A program made the translations under genes and the position numbers. DNA of 64,000 nt from Gorsachius magnificus (taxonomy: Eukaryota > Chordata > Aves > Pelecaniformes > Ardeidae). This document shows, one piece after another, positions 43,230 through 56,100 of the stretch (positions within the stretch are counted from its first letter, which is position 1; the number at the start of each line of letters is the position of its first letter). Below the pieces are notes generated by a model. The model searched no databases. It had not been told where the DNA came from and was given only the letters and a program-made list of their open reading frames with translations. The DNA lies in the NCBI GenBank assembly GCA_034008185.1, contig CM067082.1, positions 155,627,895 through 155,691,894 on the forward strand, written 5' to 3'.

Positions 43230-46200
43230 CCCCTGGCCAATGCATGAGCTCCAGGTTGGGTCCCATCGCACGGTTTAGAGCTAAAGCAAGACCGCATTAA
43301 GCCTGATAATGATGTCCCATCCTCCAGCTTGTTGCTGGTGTTGCTCTCCCAAGCTTTACCTCTCTCCATGGGGTTGGCAGCCGTTGCCCTGCCCTGGGAC
43401 CAGAGGGGAACCAGTGAGGGCTGTGGTTGGTTTGGTGATGTTCTGTGGTGTTGGCTAGGGCTTCTCCAACCGTGTTGTGCTTGTTGAAGTTGAGCTGGTC
43501 TTTGGCTTCACTTATTCAGGCTGGCTTCTTGCCAGCGGAGGAGGAGAAGAGGAAGGCTTTGCCGTTACCTTTTCATTGGACGCTGGTGTCCAAGCTGGGT
43601 CTCTCGCTGCTGTGTTCTGCCCCAGGGTGTTGGCCTGACCATGGCTGTGTGGTCTCCCTGCCTAGGGAGGTGTCCCCTTTGGGACCGGGGAGAGCTGGGA
43701 GCACTGCAGGGAGTACAGAGCATCCAGCACGGGCAGAGAGGTGCTGGCCAAGAGGTGGGGTGCATTGCAGTTGGTGCCTTGCTCCCAAGGCCAGCAGTGG
43801 ATGCATGCGGACATGGGGCAGGTCACAGAGGAGGTGGTGAGCAAGGCTGTTGGTAGGCAAGAAGGAAGAGAGGACACCTAGCAGGCTGCAGGAGCCCTTT
43901 CCCATTTGCACCTTGTCTGGGTGGCTATGGGGTGCTGGGGATGATGAGTCGCATCTGGCTCTGCAAGTAGTCTTGGTGCTTCGTCTCCTGGACCAAGTCA
44001 GCAAAGCACTTGGGCAGCGTGGAGGTTGTCCTTGCAGAGCCGGGAAGATTCAGCCACCTTCTCAGGAGCTTTGCTGACTGGGGGCATGTAGGAGTGTTAG
44101 CATGATAGGGGCGGGACAGGGAAGCCACCCACTGTTCTCCTGAGTGCTGTTTGAGGTGGTGGGTTAGGTGACTGATGCCCTCTCCTGCTGAGTGGTGCCC
44201 CTCATGCTTGATGTCTCTTGGAAAGCTGGCTGCTCTTGTGGGTGTTAGCATGTTGGAACAACAAATTGCTTTTCATCCTCGTGTTGGTTGGGATCCTGTG
44301 GACCTCCAGCACCGCAGTCAGTACCAGTCAGCTCACCTTCATCTCCATCTGCTTTGAGCAAAGGGAGGATGCTATGGCAGAGCTGCCTCGTCATACTGAC
44401 CTTCTCAGTTAGGTACCGAAGGCTTCTCCACTCTCTTTCCTCCATGACCCTGAGGCTTACTGGGATGGTGCAAAGCCTTCTCAAACACAACCCTGTGAGG
44501 GATGTGGGCCCTCGGCTCTTGGGGCCATTGGCTTTCTAAAGGGACCATGAGCCAGACTGGAAGACGATTGCTTTAGAGAAGCCTTCAGTGATACCCTTGC
44601 AGGTGTTGGAGGGCCTCAGAAGAATGGTCCATTCTGTCTCCTCTGCTGCCTCCCAGACCCCATCCCCTTGCACTCCCTTGCATTTCTTTCCCCTCACACA
44701 GCCTTGACATGGGATGGGAGTACTGCACCCCGAGGAGGACTCACTTTGCTTGTAGGATCTTCTGTGATGGAGCCTATCAGCCTGCCTGGCTGGTGGACTT
44801 CTCCCTGCAAGCAAACCCCCATGCCAACATGTGCTCCCTTGTACCTGGAGGTGGTTTTCCCTGTCCCTGTCCCGGTTCATCCTGTCCCGGTGAGGACCTG
44901 TCCCGCTTGGACGTCACTGCAAGATGAGAGCTCCTCATTGAGGCTAGAAGCCCAGGAGAAAGCCCAGTGACTGATCCCTGCTGCGTACGATCCCCTTTGA
45001 GAGCCTGCCTGGAGAGCCACTTGGAGACGTCGAGATGTGACCATGCACACAGCACTTTGGAGAACCAGATCCCTGCTGCTCCCTCCCCTCTCCAAGGCCT
45101 GGGCAGTTCCCAGGAGTGCCACATGGCCTCTGGCCCTTTTGTCTACACCCTTACTTGGCCCTGATGTGTCTCTTCATGTCTGGTTTTCGTTCATGTACTA
45201 CGAGCTCAAATGAGTCACTCCCACAGTGTCTCGCCCCTCATCCATCCTGGTTGGCACCCATTGGGTTAGATGGGGCAGGAGGCGGGGGAGTTGGGTCTGT
45301 TGTTTTCAAGCTTTTTTTTTATATTTTTTTTTTTTTTTAAATTTTTTTTTGTTTAACTCTTGCACCTTAATCTCTCACATCCCTTCTTCGACAGACCGTG
45401 AGGGTGGAGAGGGGCTTGATTTCCATTACACAGTTCATGAATATGCCGCAATGCAACGTTCAGCTGACAACTCTGCCCACACGCCTAACCCCAGACCTCT
45501 CTGGGTTTGAGTATTTTTTTTTTCCCCCCCTTCATTTGAACTCTGGGGAGGGAGGGAGGGAGCCATGTGGGGAGGGTCATTTTTGGTTTATATATCCCAG
45601 GAGCCTGGTAGCACAGACCAGTTAGCCTCAATGTCCGTGAGGCACGGCTGGCCCTTTGGACCACAGCCATAACCCCAGCGCGGTGGGAAGGTGATGGATG
45701 GATGGACAGCCGGCGGGGGGGAACGGCTGTGACAGTGCAATAGAGATGAGCATCCGCTGCTAGACAATTCCACTGATGAAACTCTTGGTTTGCCTGAAGT
45801 CGAGAGGGAAGGATGGACAGACAGACGCCCGTTGTTCACACGGCTGGAGAGAGCTTCCCCACACGCAGCCCTGCCTACTGACACGCAACCACGATGGGAG
45901 ATGGGTCGAACTTGCAAAGGAAGAAAATAATAATAATAAAAAAAATGAAAAAAATAGGAATAAGAACAACCTCAGTAGCATGGAACTTGAAGGAAGCAAA
46001 TGAAACCCCAAGTACTTGCCTCAAAACTAGTTTTTCATGCCTGGTGTTCGGCTCTGTATTATTTTATGGCATTCAGTATCGGTTGCCCAAACATGCCAAG
46101 TTAAGAGTGTATCGGTGGCTCTACTAGTGTGAACAAACGAAACGAAGCACTTTATTCTGTATAGATAAGGGAAGGCGGGGAGGGGAAGCTTGGATGCTTT

Positions 46201-46810
46201 TCGGAAGCGTCTTAAGTAATGTTCTAGGAAATGTATTATTATTATTACTTTTTTTTTTTATGACCATGTGTAATCAATATATGTTTATCTTTAACTCCAA
46301 GTACAGCAGTTACTCTCTTTGGGACGGTGTGATGAGGGGGAGGCTGAGATGGTCGGGTTAGTGCCTCAGCATTGGGCCAGCTGGGGCAAGTCATTGCCTA
46401 CCACAGGAACGGGCGAATCTTGCTTCATTGATGGCCCCATTGACCAATGTGTGGAAGGTCCCAAGAGGTGCACCCAAGCTGCCTTCCAGGGCACAGCTCA
46501 CGGTCAGCCTTGGCACCGAGGGCCCAACATGCATCCCCATCCCGAGCCATCTTGTTCCTGGGGGTGCTGGGGCTGCGCTCTGGGCTACCCATGAGCAAGA
46601 CGAGTCATGGTAGGCTGTTTTGGGTCATCCCTAGAGACCAGGTCCTTGGCCGTGCTTTGAAACCTGCTTTTGGCCTCTCACCAAGGCATGTCAGGGGTCA
46701 CTGAGCTCTGAAGGTAGGGAAGGGTCAGAATTGGGCCTTTCCACTGCGTTCTCCTAGTCTGGAAGTGTTATGACTGTTACCAAAGAGGTTGCAAGTGGAA
46801 GGACTGAATC

Positions 46811-46816
46811 AATAAA
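46811..46816 (+). terminator. Possible distal ZBTB47 poly(A) signal
   Basis: AATAAA in GAATCAATAAACGATTTGTC, followed by TTTTAT and T-rich sequence near 46870-46895. Confidence 0.45.
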
Positions 46817-46835
46817 CGATTTGTCTTTTATAAAA

Positions 46836-49800
46836 GAAAACCTAAAGCTCCAACCACTTTCTTTGTTACCTTAGCTTTGCTTTCTTTTTTCTTTTTTTAA
46901 AAAGTCTCTTTTCAGGCAATTGTGTGAGGAGTCAGAGCCCGGCAGGATGGGCTTCCCATGGCATGTTTACCACTGCCATCGCTTCACACGTAGCCTTTGT
47001 GTTGGGTTTGGTGGGAGGTGTGTGCATGTGTGTGAGACAACTGGACTGCTGTGGGGCCAACAAAAAATAGCTTTTCAGGGAAGAGTGATGAGTGGGTAGA
47101 TGAAGGGGTTTGGTGAGGGCTGAGCTCCTGGATCCTACTGGTTCCATGAGATTTGTGTGAGCTATGAGCTGGGGATCCCTGAGCAAAACTGCAAGCAGTG
47201 GAGAAATAAAGGAGCCTATCCAAAAGCACCCAGTGCCTTTATCGATGTAAAATGGAGTGGTAGGAACCTTGCCAGCTAATGTCAGCACTGATATTGGGAA
47301 GCTAATGGAAGAAGAGGTGATTTTCCTGCACCCTTGGGATGTACCTACTCCTTTGCTGCTGGCATTTCCTGGAGAAGATACCCGCAGGGAACCTGGGCCA
47401 CTGGAACTGTGTGCATCTGAGCCAGGAAAATGACAGGCAGCAGCCAGGAGTGATGCCTCGCTGAGTATTCATGTTGGCATTTCTTATCTGTGATTGCCTT
47501 TGGACTGAAGCAGCCTCTCGGCAAGGTGGTGGTGAACATCTCAACAAGATTTTCTCTTGGCGATGTGCAACTTCGCTGCCTTCCTTGGGCCAATGCTGGC
47601 TTGCATGCACTGAGATTTGGCCCTCGTTGCTCAAGTGATGGCATATTTCAAGCTCTTCTGGTTCCTTTTATACAACAGCTATTTTTCCTTTTATGGTTCC
47701 TTGCCCTGCACCAGCGATGGCATTTCCCACAGCTTTATAATGGACATGAACCACATAGAAGCACCAAGGTCCGATTAACTGTGTTCCTGATGGACAGTTG
47801 TGAGGTGAGTGACCACGGATGGGGACCAGTTTTAATCGGCACCTATCAAGCCACTATCAAGGGACCACACCACAACAACTCATCGAGGCTCAGCAACATT
47901 CCTGTTGACACCAAAGGACCCGGATTTCCCCCAGAACAGCCAAGCAATGTGGCAGCGGGTATATGGGGATTAACCCTCTGTTCAGACCAAGTGCCAACAG
48001 CTTTCCATTCTGTGTTTGGCAAGAAGAGCTGAACCAAGTGTTGGTTTCCCATCCTGGGCAGGAGGTGGTATCCTGCCACTACAATAAATGACTTAAAAAA
48101 AATTATTATTTTATGCATGGATTATTTTTTTCTTTTTAAATTTTTTTTCTTTTCTGCCATGAGCTATTCTACATTTGATGATTCATCTTCCATTAGCTTG
48201 GGAGTTGTCCACAGGAATTTCTGCAGAACTGGGTAGAAGATATTTTTTTTTTTCAGTGCATTTTTCACACATTTGATTGTTTCAAAGATTTTTGTTGCCT
48301 TTTTTTTTTTTTTTTAACCTATTTTGTGCCAGCCAGTCACCTTGGATTTATTTTTCTTGTGAAAATGTTTCATTACTGTTCTGGTATGATTGTCCTCTAA
48401 GCAGATTATCCTGTAACTTTTTAAATCCTTAAAATGAAACCAGGACTCCATTTCCTTTACCCATGCCAAATTGTCCTTCCTTCCAAAAACATTTTAGTTT
48501 CCCCATGACTGCGTTTTGAGCTGGGTGAATCAGCCATATGTGAGTCTTAATACCGTAATTTTCATGGCACTTTGAGAGTATTGTCTTGCAAGGTTTGGTT
48601 TTGTTCTTTTTTATTATTGATGATCACCACTCTTCATGGTATATGAGATCATGTAGACATCCAGCTTCCTTCTAGTCATAGGTAACCTAGTCCTCATATC
48701 CGTGGAGAATAGCTGTAAGGATACGAATGCTAAAATTTCAGCTCCCAAATGGAGTAAAATAAGAGGGATAAAAGCTGGGGCTGTGCTTGGGCTGGTTTGC
48801 CGTGTGAGTTCATTGCAGCTTTTGCTTGCTCCTTGTGTTTGGTTGAGGTGGACGTTCAGTTACAGCTCTATCACCATGAAAACCCGGGAGATTTCTTTTG
48901 AAATAGCATAATAATTTATTTTTAAATCAACCACTGGTCAGATGGTGTGGGCATCAGGAGATTTTTGCTCTAGCAGATCTTTGTCCTGCTGCCCGTACAG
49001 TTGTGTTTCTATCAAAACATCCTTATGGATAACTTTAAAAAAAAAAGATGCCTTTTTCCTCAGTAGGAAGCTCTCTTTGAGCCAAATGCATCTGAGATCT
49101 CCATGTACTTAGCGAACTAGAATACTCTTTAAAAAAAACCCAGGCCAGAACATTAAAAATTAGAGAAACAGCATAAATATAAAACCTTTCCCTGAAAAAC
49201 AGCACTTGTCCAACCATAGGTGAGGACATTGTGATCTGTGATTGAAGATGAGGAGACCAAAAGACTGGAGATGAGTGCCCTTACGCCCCTGCCTGTTCCT
49301 CCCCCCCTTTCCTACCCTGCTACTCACATGACTCTTCCCCTCCCGCAGACCTTAGCTCCTGGCATCCTTTCAGTCCAAAGTCAAGGTGGAGGCAAAGAAA
49401 TAAGACTATTTTCTTTTCATTGCAACTTCCAAAGTGCTTCTGCTGCCCATGCTCACATGCTTTTTTCTTTTTACTGTCGCATCCCAACAACCTTCATCAC
49501 CCAAGAACTCAACAAAGTGCCCCCAGGTCTCTCCTGTACCACTTGACTTTGACCCTTCCTTCTTCTCTCCAAGGTGGGCTCTAGCACCATGCTCACAACT
49601 ACCTTAGGCAGGGAAATACTTTATAGACCTCCTTCCCTGGGGAACATTAGCTTAGTCCCTTGGGACTCACTTTCTGCCTCCACTGTTGGTTGGGAAGGTT
49701 CAACGGCGGTTGGGAAGGTTCAACAGCAGTTGAGAAGATGGGGAAAAACATGGAGAAAGAAGTGGAAGAAGAATATGATCTTTTTGTCCTGTCTACTGAA

Positions 49801-50056
49801 ACTGGAACAGCTCCTTGCTCCAGGCTTCTCGGTCAACCCCGGCTCCTTGCAGGCTCCAGATCCCACCTCTAGTTATCTTGTGAGCATCGTCAAGTTCCCA
49901 TAGGGCTTCAAGATAATTTGACTAAGTAAAATGGTACCAATCACAGATGCAATGTCCTACACAGTATCCAGATGCCACATCCCTGCACTGATAAGCGTGG
50001 CTTCACCTCTTCCCATCCCTCCTTGCCCCAGACCCCCATGGAAAAAAAATAAATCA
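46836..50056. other. Spacer between convergent ZBTB47 and KLHL40, includes KLHL40 3' UTR
   Basis: No CR1 and no recognisable gene; in particular I could not find HHATL-like coding sequence. The KLHL40 3' UTR must lie in the right part. A minus-strand AATAAA (TTTATT on plus) near 48914 is a weak candidate end. T runs occur at 48240-48316. A 180-codon plus ORF at 47490-48032 has no known motif. Confidence 0.5.
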
Positions 50057-50168
50057 CTACATCTTTGTTAGGCGCAAAACATTGAGGCGCACGGGAAGGA
50101 AAGTGGCACCGGAGGCGTACTGGATCTCCCGGAGGACCCCTTCCCACTTCTTCTGTTCTTCATCATAT
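50057..50168 (-). CDS. KLHL40: KLHL40 exon 6 (C-terminus)
   Basis: 112 nt from CTCCCCAG to TAG at 50057-50059. It encodes [20 protein letters not shown] and then [19 protein letters not shown], identical in form to the mammalian C-terminus (LRLTKM). Confidence 0.95.
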
Positions 50169-53100
50169 CTGGGGAGAGACAGAGAGACAGTTATGGTGAG
50201 GAAAGCATCTCCTCTCCCTCACTTCAGACACTGTCCATAGTGGTGGGAGCCCTGGTGCATAGTGGGATGTCCACAGACATTATTTGGCCACAAGATATCT
50301 GTGGGAGCTGCAAGGGGACTTTCAGCCCTGGTGTGCTCTGTTTTGCAGCGCTGGGCTGGGGGACATGGATATCAGCACATGGTCTCGCAGGGGAGGGTGT
50401 ATTTTTCCACTGGAAAACAGGTTGATGGCACCAAGACTGAACACCCATGGTGAAGGCCAGCAGGTGCCTGCTGAGGGTGCTCTAGAGCCACTGATGTGAA
50501 GGACAGGAGCAGCTAATGCTGTCTTAGCAGCTGTCAGAAAGTGCTTTCTGCCCGCACGTAAGACTCTCCGATTTCCAGCCTGAGCACTGGCGTTTCCCAG
50601 GGAGAGCACGCATTGCACAAACACCGACGGCTTCATGCCAAAGGGGAGGTCTGGAACCAGCTCCAGGCAAAATGTCAACGCAGCAACAAAGCTAAAGGAG
50701 CAGATTTTCCCTGGTACGTCACTATAAGAGGCTGGGAGAAGTCACTGAATCACCTAACGTGCCCTCCAGCACAGCGCAGGGCGAACTTCTCGCCCAGATA
50801 CCCTGTGCTGAACCCGCAGCCTTGTGCTGGGGTAACAACACCCATCTTACATGGAGGGGGTCAAGAAAGACAGAAACTCTCTGTTCCCTCAGTGGCTCTC
50901 ACTACCATCCCTCCCATGCTCCCTTGGGCAGCCCGGGGAAGATCGTCACCTCCAAACATCGTTCAGCTCCGTTGGCACCAACTCTCCTGACTCTGTCTCC
51001 ACCGTGGCGAACCCTCCAAGCAGGTAGAGCACCCCAGCCAAGCTCACCAGGCTGACCGAGCTGCGCTCCTGCGGGAACTCAGTGAAAGTGTCCCACCTGC
51101 CACATCGAGAGAGGGGACATGTTAGGGCACCCTGCCTACCTTTGCACTGAGGACGGCCTTGAATCAGGAACCAACAACCGAATTAGCTAGTGACAGATTA
51201 ACTTGTGTAGGTCTACGTGGGGTGGGACCATACATTGGCTGTTGTTAGAGATATCTGTTTCCATCGTTATAGTTCGACTTCATTTTGCATTGAGCAGATG
51301 AGCTGTGAAGCACAGCTGGCATGGACCAGAAGGTCTCAGCAGGGCGACTGCAGCTGCAAGGCCCACCCAAAGTCTTAGAGTCTACTGTTTTGGGTGAAGC
51401 TGCCAAGATAAAGCTACAGCCCTGCAGGGAACCCAGTTGGTGGAACTGCTTTGAAGGTGAGCCTGAGATGACCCACAGCCCAACTGCAGTGGTCTCAGTG
51501 ATGCCCAGCTGTCTGAGGAATACAGACTGGGGGGAACTGGTATCAGAAGTTGCAAGCAAACTCCAGAATGGTTGGAAGTTGCTTAATGTACACTTACAGA
51601 TGCTCCCTGTGTAACTACGCCCCGAAGGTGTGCTCAGGTACGTACTTGTTGGTGGCAATGTCATACACTTCCACCGAGTTGGTCAAGCCAGAGTCGGTCA
51701 CACCAGCAGCCACATAGATTTTGTCCTTGTGCACAGTGGCTCCAAACAGGGACCGGGCAGTTTTCATGGGTGCCAGCTCCTTCCACTCAAACTTGGATGG
51801 GTTGTAGACACACATCATCTTCAGGCACTTCCTAGAGAAAGATGAGAGAGAGAAGGAGCCTCAATTGCCTGACTGAGGGGCAGCTTTGCTCTGCAGGAGG
51901 TGGTGAACATCTGCTGGGAAGAACATGGGGTCTCCAGAAAGGATTTTGCTCCCCCACATCGACATGAATGCCTTTGCTTGGGTGTGCACCTAAGGGTGGA
52001 GGCCCCATCCCTGGGCACATTTAACATTCAATTCAACATAAGGAAACATTCAAGGCCGGGTTGGATGGGGCTCTGAGCAACCTGATCTAGTTAGCGGTGT
52101 CCCTGCTCACTGCAGGGGGGTTGGACTAGATGACCTCTAGGGGTCCCTTCCAACCCAAAGCATTCTATGATTCTATGATTCTATGCCCATGCCTGGAGAC
52201 ATCATTTGTGTGTATAACACAACCCCTCCTGGTGTACTCGCTTTGGATAGGCGTCCTAAAAGCTCGACATTGCATTCACACAGCTGGACAGGGGCCCATG
52301 TAGCTAACTGCCTCGCAGGACCTCACCCATAGCCATCACACAGGGTTTCAGTGCTGCTGATCCACCTTGAAACTGTGAAATATCATCAGTAACGGCCCTG
52401 TTCCCCGGGATGGCAATGTAAGGTGCGTGAATGTATGCATGCTCACACTTTTCAGGCCATAATCCTTTCAGAGCAGGACCTGTCTTTGCTGGATTATGAC
52501 ATGTTTGGTCTGCAGTCACGCTTCAGCCTTGCAAATAAATTGCTGCAATGCTCCCCAAGAGAGGCTTTTACTGCTGAGCCCATCTCCTGCAGGAGGGCAG
52601 GATGGGGGTCAGTTTTGATGAAGTTCTTCACCCCTATTGCAAATCCCCATCTGGGTTTGACTACTAGGACCATACCACTCTGCAAGTCCAAGACAGGAGA
52701 CCCTTAATGTGCAGGGGCATGTTCCTTTTCAGTGCCACTCCCAATCTGTGCCATATTTATTTATTGTGAGTAGAGGGGATGCTATGTTCCCTCTCCTACG
52801 AGGACAGTGCCATCTCCCTGGTGTCCCTATAGGACTCCTAACGGCTTGGGAAGGGCTGCAGTCACAGAGGTGAGCGAGAGGGAAGGATCCACGTCTCACA
52901 CCCCATCCAACCCTCCGTAACCCACAGCATCCAGGTTGGGCAGGTACCAACTCATGCTCTTCACTCCCACTAGTTTGGGGGATGACTCCCTCCATTTCTC
53001 TTCCTTTTTGACTTACTTGTCGCTTCCTTTGCCGCCAATGACGTAGATGAGGTCCTTGTGCGATACCACCACGTGGCCATAGACTGCGTAGGGAAGGGAA

Positions 53101-56100
53101 TCGGCTTCACCCCACTTGAAGGACCTGGATCAGGGGAAGATGGGAAGTGAAAGGTTTTGTAGCTGGCTGGGTGAGGCCCAGAGTACGTGGCACTTTCCAG
53201 ACCTAGAGGTGAGCACAGATCCAAACAAACAGAAAATGCAATCTCAAAAATATGAGGTTTCCAATGAGATAGTGCTCAACCAGTAAATTTTGTGATCCTA
53301 AAAAAAAAAAAAAAGGGAAGACAAGATATGGAGGATGCTTATGCTAATGCTCATTCTTATCTTCAGCACCCTCTACTTTTGGGCTTTGTGCATACGCAGC
53401 CCCTCTTCTCCCAGGACCTCAACTCATTTACAAGCATTACCAGCTAGACACAGACGAGACAGAGATTTCTGCATTATGGAAAAAATTCATACCAATGTGA
53501 CTTAGGGGTGCAAAGTCACAAGGAAAAATTTCCTTTTTGTCCATCACCTCCCACTTTGAGGTGCAATGGTTGGCCAACACCCACCCACCGTGGGTATGCC
53601 CACATTTTGTAGGGCAAGGCTGTGTTGAAGGCTCTGAGCTAGCTCCAGGGAAGCTGAGCAGAGGATGTAGCTATAAGGCTTTGCAAACCCCCAACTGGTA
53701 CTCAAATAGGGCTGACCAATTTCTCAAGAGATGTCTGTTCAAGTCCACGTATCTTAGACTTGTCCCCAGTAGTTGTAGGTTGAGGCCCCCAAGATCTGCA
53801 CTTTATTTTACCTAAGAACTGAGATGCCTGGGCTCTGAATGCTTTCTAAATGTCCACCACTCTGGCATAGTATTTGCTCCTATAGACCAGCAGTTTGCCC
53901 TCTCCAGGTTTGTTACAGTTGAAGTTTTGACCTAAATAATACTAGAAATAGAGGTGGTGCTGATCACATCTCTACCAGCTTCAAGTCGGTATTCAGAGCA
54001 CCCCCTGAGCACTTAGCAGGGGCAGACACATCCTTTCCCAGAGTCTCCAGGGGCAGATAAATGCCCTGTTCTGTGGGAATGAAACCAGTTTCAAATCTCT
54101 GCCTATAAACCAGACTTTGAAGCACACACATTTAAATATAGACCAAGCAAAGTCTTGTTAATGTCTACTGTTCTGCCTCTTCGGGGCAGAGAGGAGCAGT
54201 CTGTGGGTGTTTCTGCCTCCTGTGAGCAGAACAGGGTGGTGCCTTTTAATAAAGCTCAGGACATAACATGGGTCAGAGCCCATTGTGCAAAAATACTTGT
54301 ATATTAAGCCTGATATCTCTCAGAGCAGACCATTCAGCACCACACCTGAATACTTTCGAAACAAACTTTCCTGTCCAAAGCCACTCCTAGTGAGACCATG
54401 GTGAAAGTCGCTGGACCTCCAAACCAATGGGCCAGAGCAGAAGGAAAAACTCCCCTCGCTCCTCTGTATAAGTCCCATGTGAGCATCTGCTAGGTTTGGT
54501 CCCTGATAACATAATGTCCCCGTTATGGCTTCCATCTCCCGGAGGTTCAATTACAATAAATGAAGCAGCTGGAGAGAGACAGCTCAGAGCCCCAGGGTTC
54601 AGCCTGAGACAGTCCCAGTGGTCCCAGCATCTCGATGCAGGGTTCGAGCCCTGTCTCCAAAACCTTTTGGTTCCTGGAGGACTGGAGTCATTTTTCATGG
54701 AAGCTGCTTTCTCTTCTCCTGTCAACCACCTCCCGCCCTGCGCTTGCACATGAACACTTACAGCCGGTCGTAGCACAGGACGGAATCCAAGGTCTTTTCT
54801 CCCTCTTTCAATTCTTTCCCTCCAACCACAAAAATGGAGTTTTCTGCCTCTCCCAGGCCGAAGAGGCAGCGAGGGGACGGCAGGGGGGGCATCCCCAGCC
54901 AGTCTGCATCCAGATGGTCATACTGAAAGGGAACACATGGTCATTAGTGTGCGTACACCCGCAAAAATTAGGGTCCAGGGGCTGAGGGCAAAATCCATTC
55001 CCACGTGCAGCTTGGTCACCCCAGTAGGCACTCTCTGCAATGTTGGTCTGTGCCTGTGCCTTGCCATCTGGGGCAGGGTAGGGTATCTCAGTGCAAATCC
55101 AAGTCATATATCATATGGCATATGTTTTATGACAAGACATAAGAGCAGAGCTGCACCAGCAGGAACATGTCCTGCTCTGTGCATCAAAGCCTTGATTTGG
55201 AACAAGCTTGGTCATCTTTGGATGAGACAGTCCCATGTTGGACCTATAACAGATGGATCATGGGACTGGAGGAGCTGAAGCACTTCAATCTTAGAAATTT
55301 TGCCTGAACCTCTTCAGCTGTAGCGCATGCCACAGAATTTCATCCTGATATTTTCCATCTCTGCCAGGTACCAGTGTGGTGTTGGCAATGTTGGCTGCAC
55401 AGCTCACTCCCCTGAGCCCCTTCTTCTCCCACCAATTCTCCTTCTTTCTAGCGAATGATCAGCTATCCTGTCCCTTCTCTGCTTCTCAAGATACAGACAT
55501 TGTCCCATATCACCTCAGCGGCTGTGAGCATTCATGAGATGAAACCTGTGTGTGTCCCTCTGCACAAAGGCTGTTGACACAATACCTATCTGCTCAATAC
55601 GGTACAACACAACGGAGACGGTGCTGCAAAGCCCAGAGCTCTTCCTGATGACCGAATTGTGCCAGACCCATCTGATAGGTGGGGAAACTACTAGATCAGA
55701 TTGCCAAATCCTTGTGGATTCTTACATACATACAAATATCTTAAGGGTGGAAGTCACGAGGATGGAGCCAGACTCTTTGCAGTGGCATCCAGCGACAGGA
55801 CAAGGGGCAATGGGCACAAACTGAAGCAGAAGAGGTTTCAGTTGAATATGAGGAAAAACTTCTTTACTCTGAGGGTGACGGAGCCCTGGCCCAGGCTGCC
55901 CAGGGGGGCTGTGGAGTCTCCTTCTCTGGAGATATTCAACCCCCGCCGGATGAAGTCCTGTGTAACATGCTCTAGGAGAACCTGCTTGAGCAGGGGGGTT
56001 GGACTGGATGATCTCTGGAGATCCCTTCCAACCCTTGCCATTCTGTGTTTCTGTGATTCTTGGATGTCTGTAGATCGAGGCTTTGCCTCATCTCCCACAA

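Larger units (their letters stand above)
42280..46835 (+). other. ZBTB47: ZBTB47 probable 3' UTR
   Basis: About 4.5 kb without introns or clear repeats, from the stop codon to the AATAAA at 46811. It contains T runs near 42407-42420 and 45312-45350, a G/C run near 45520, and AT-rich DNA at 45900-46300. An earlier AATAAA (43224-43229) could give a short isoform. The extent is inferred. Confidence 0.5.

Noticed and set aside
47490..48032. 180-codon plus-strand ORF between ZBTB47 and KLHL40
   Set aside because: Considered as a possible HHATL exon or novel gene. It lacks membrane-protein periodicity and known motifs, and one ORF of this size is expected by chance in 64 kb.
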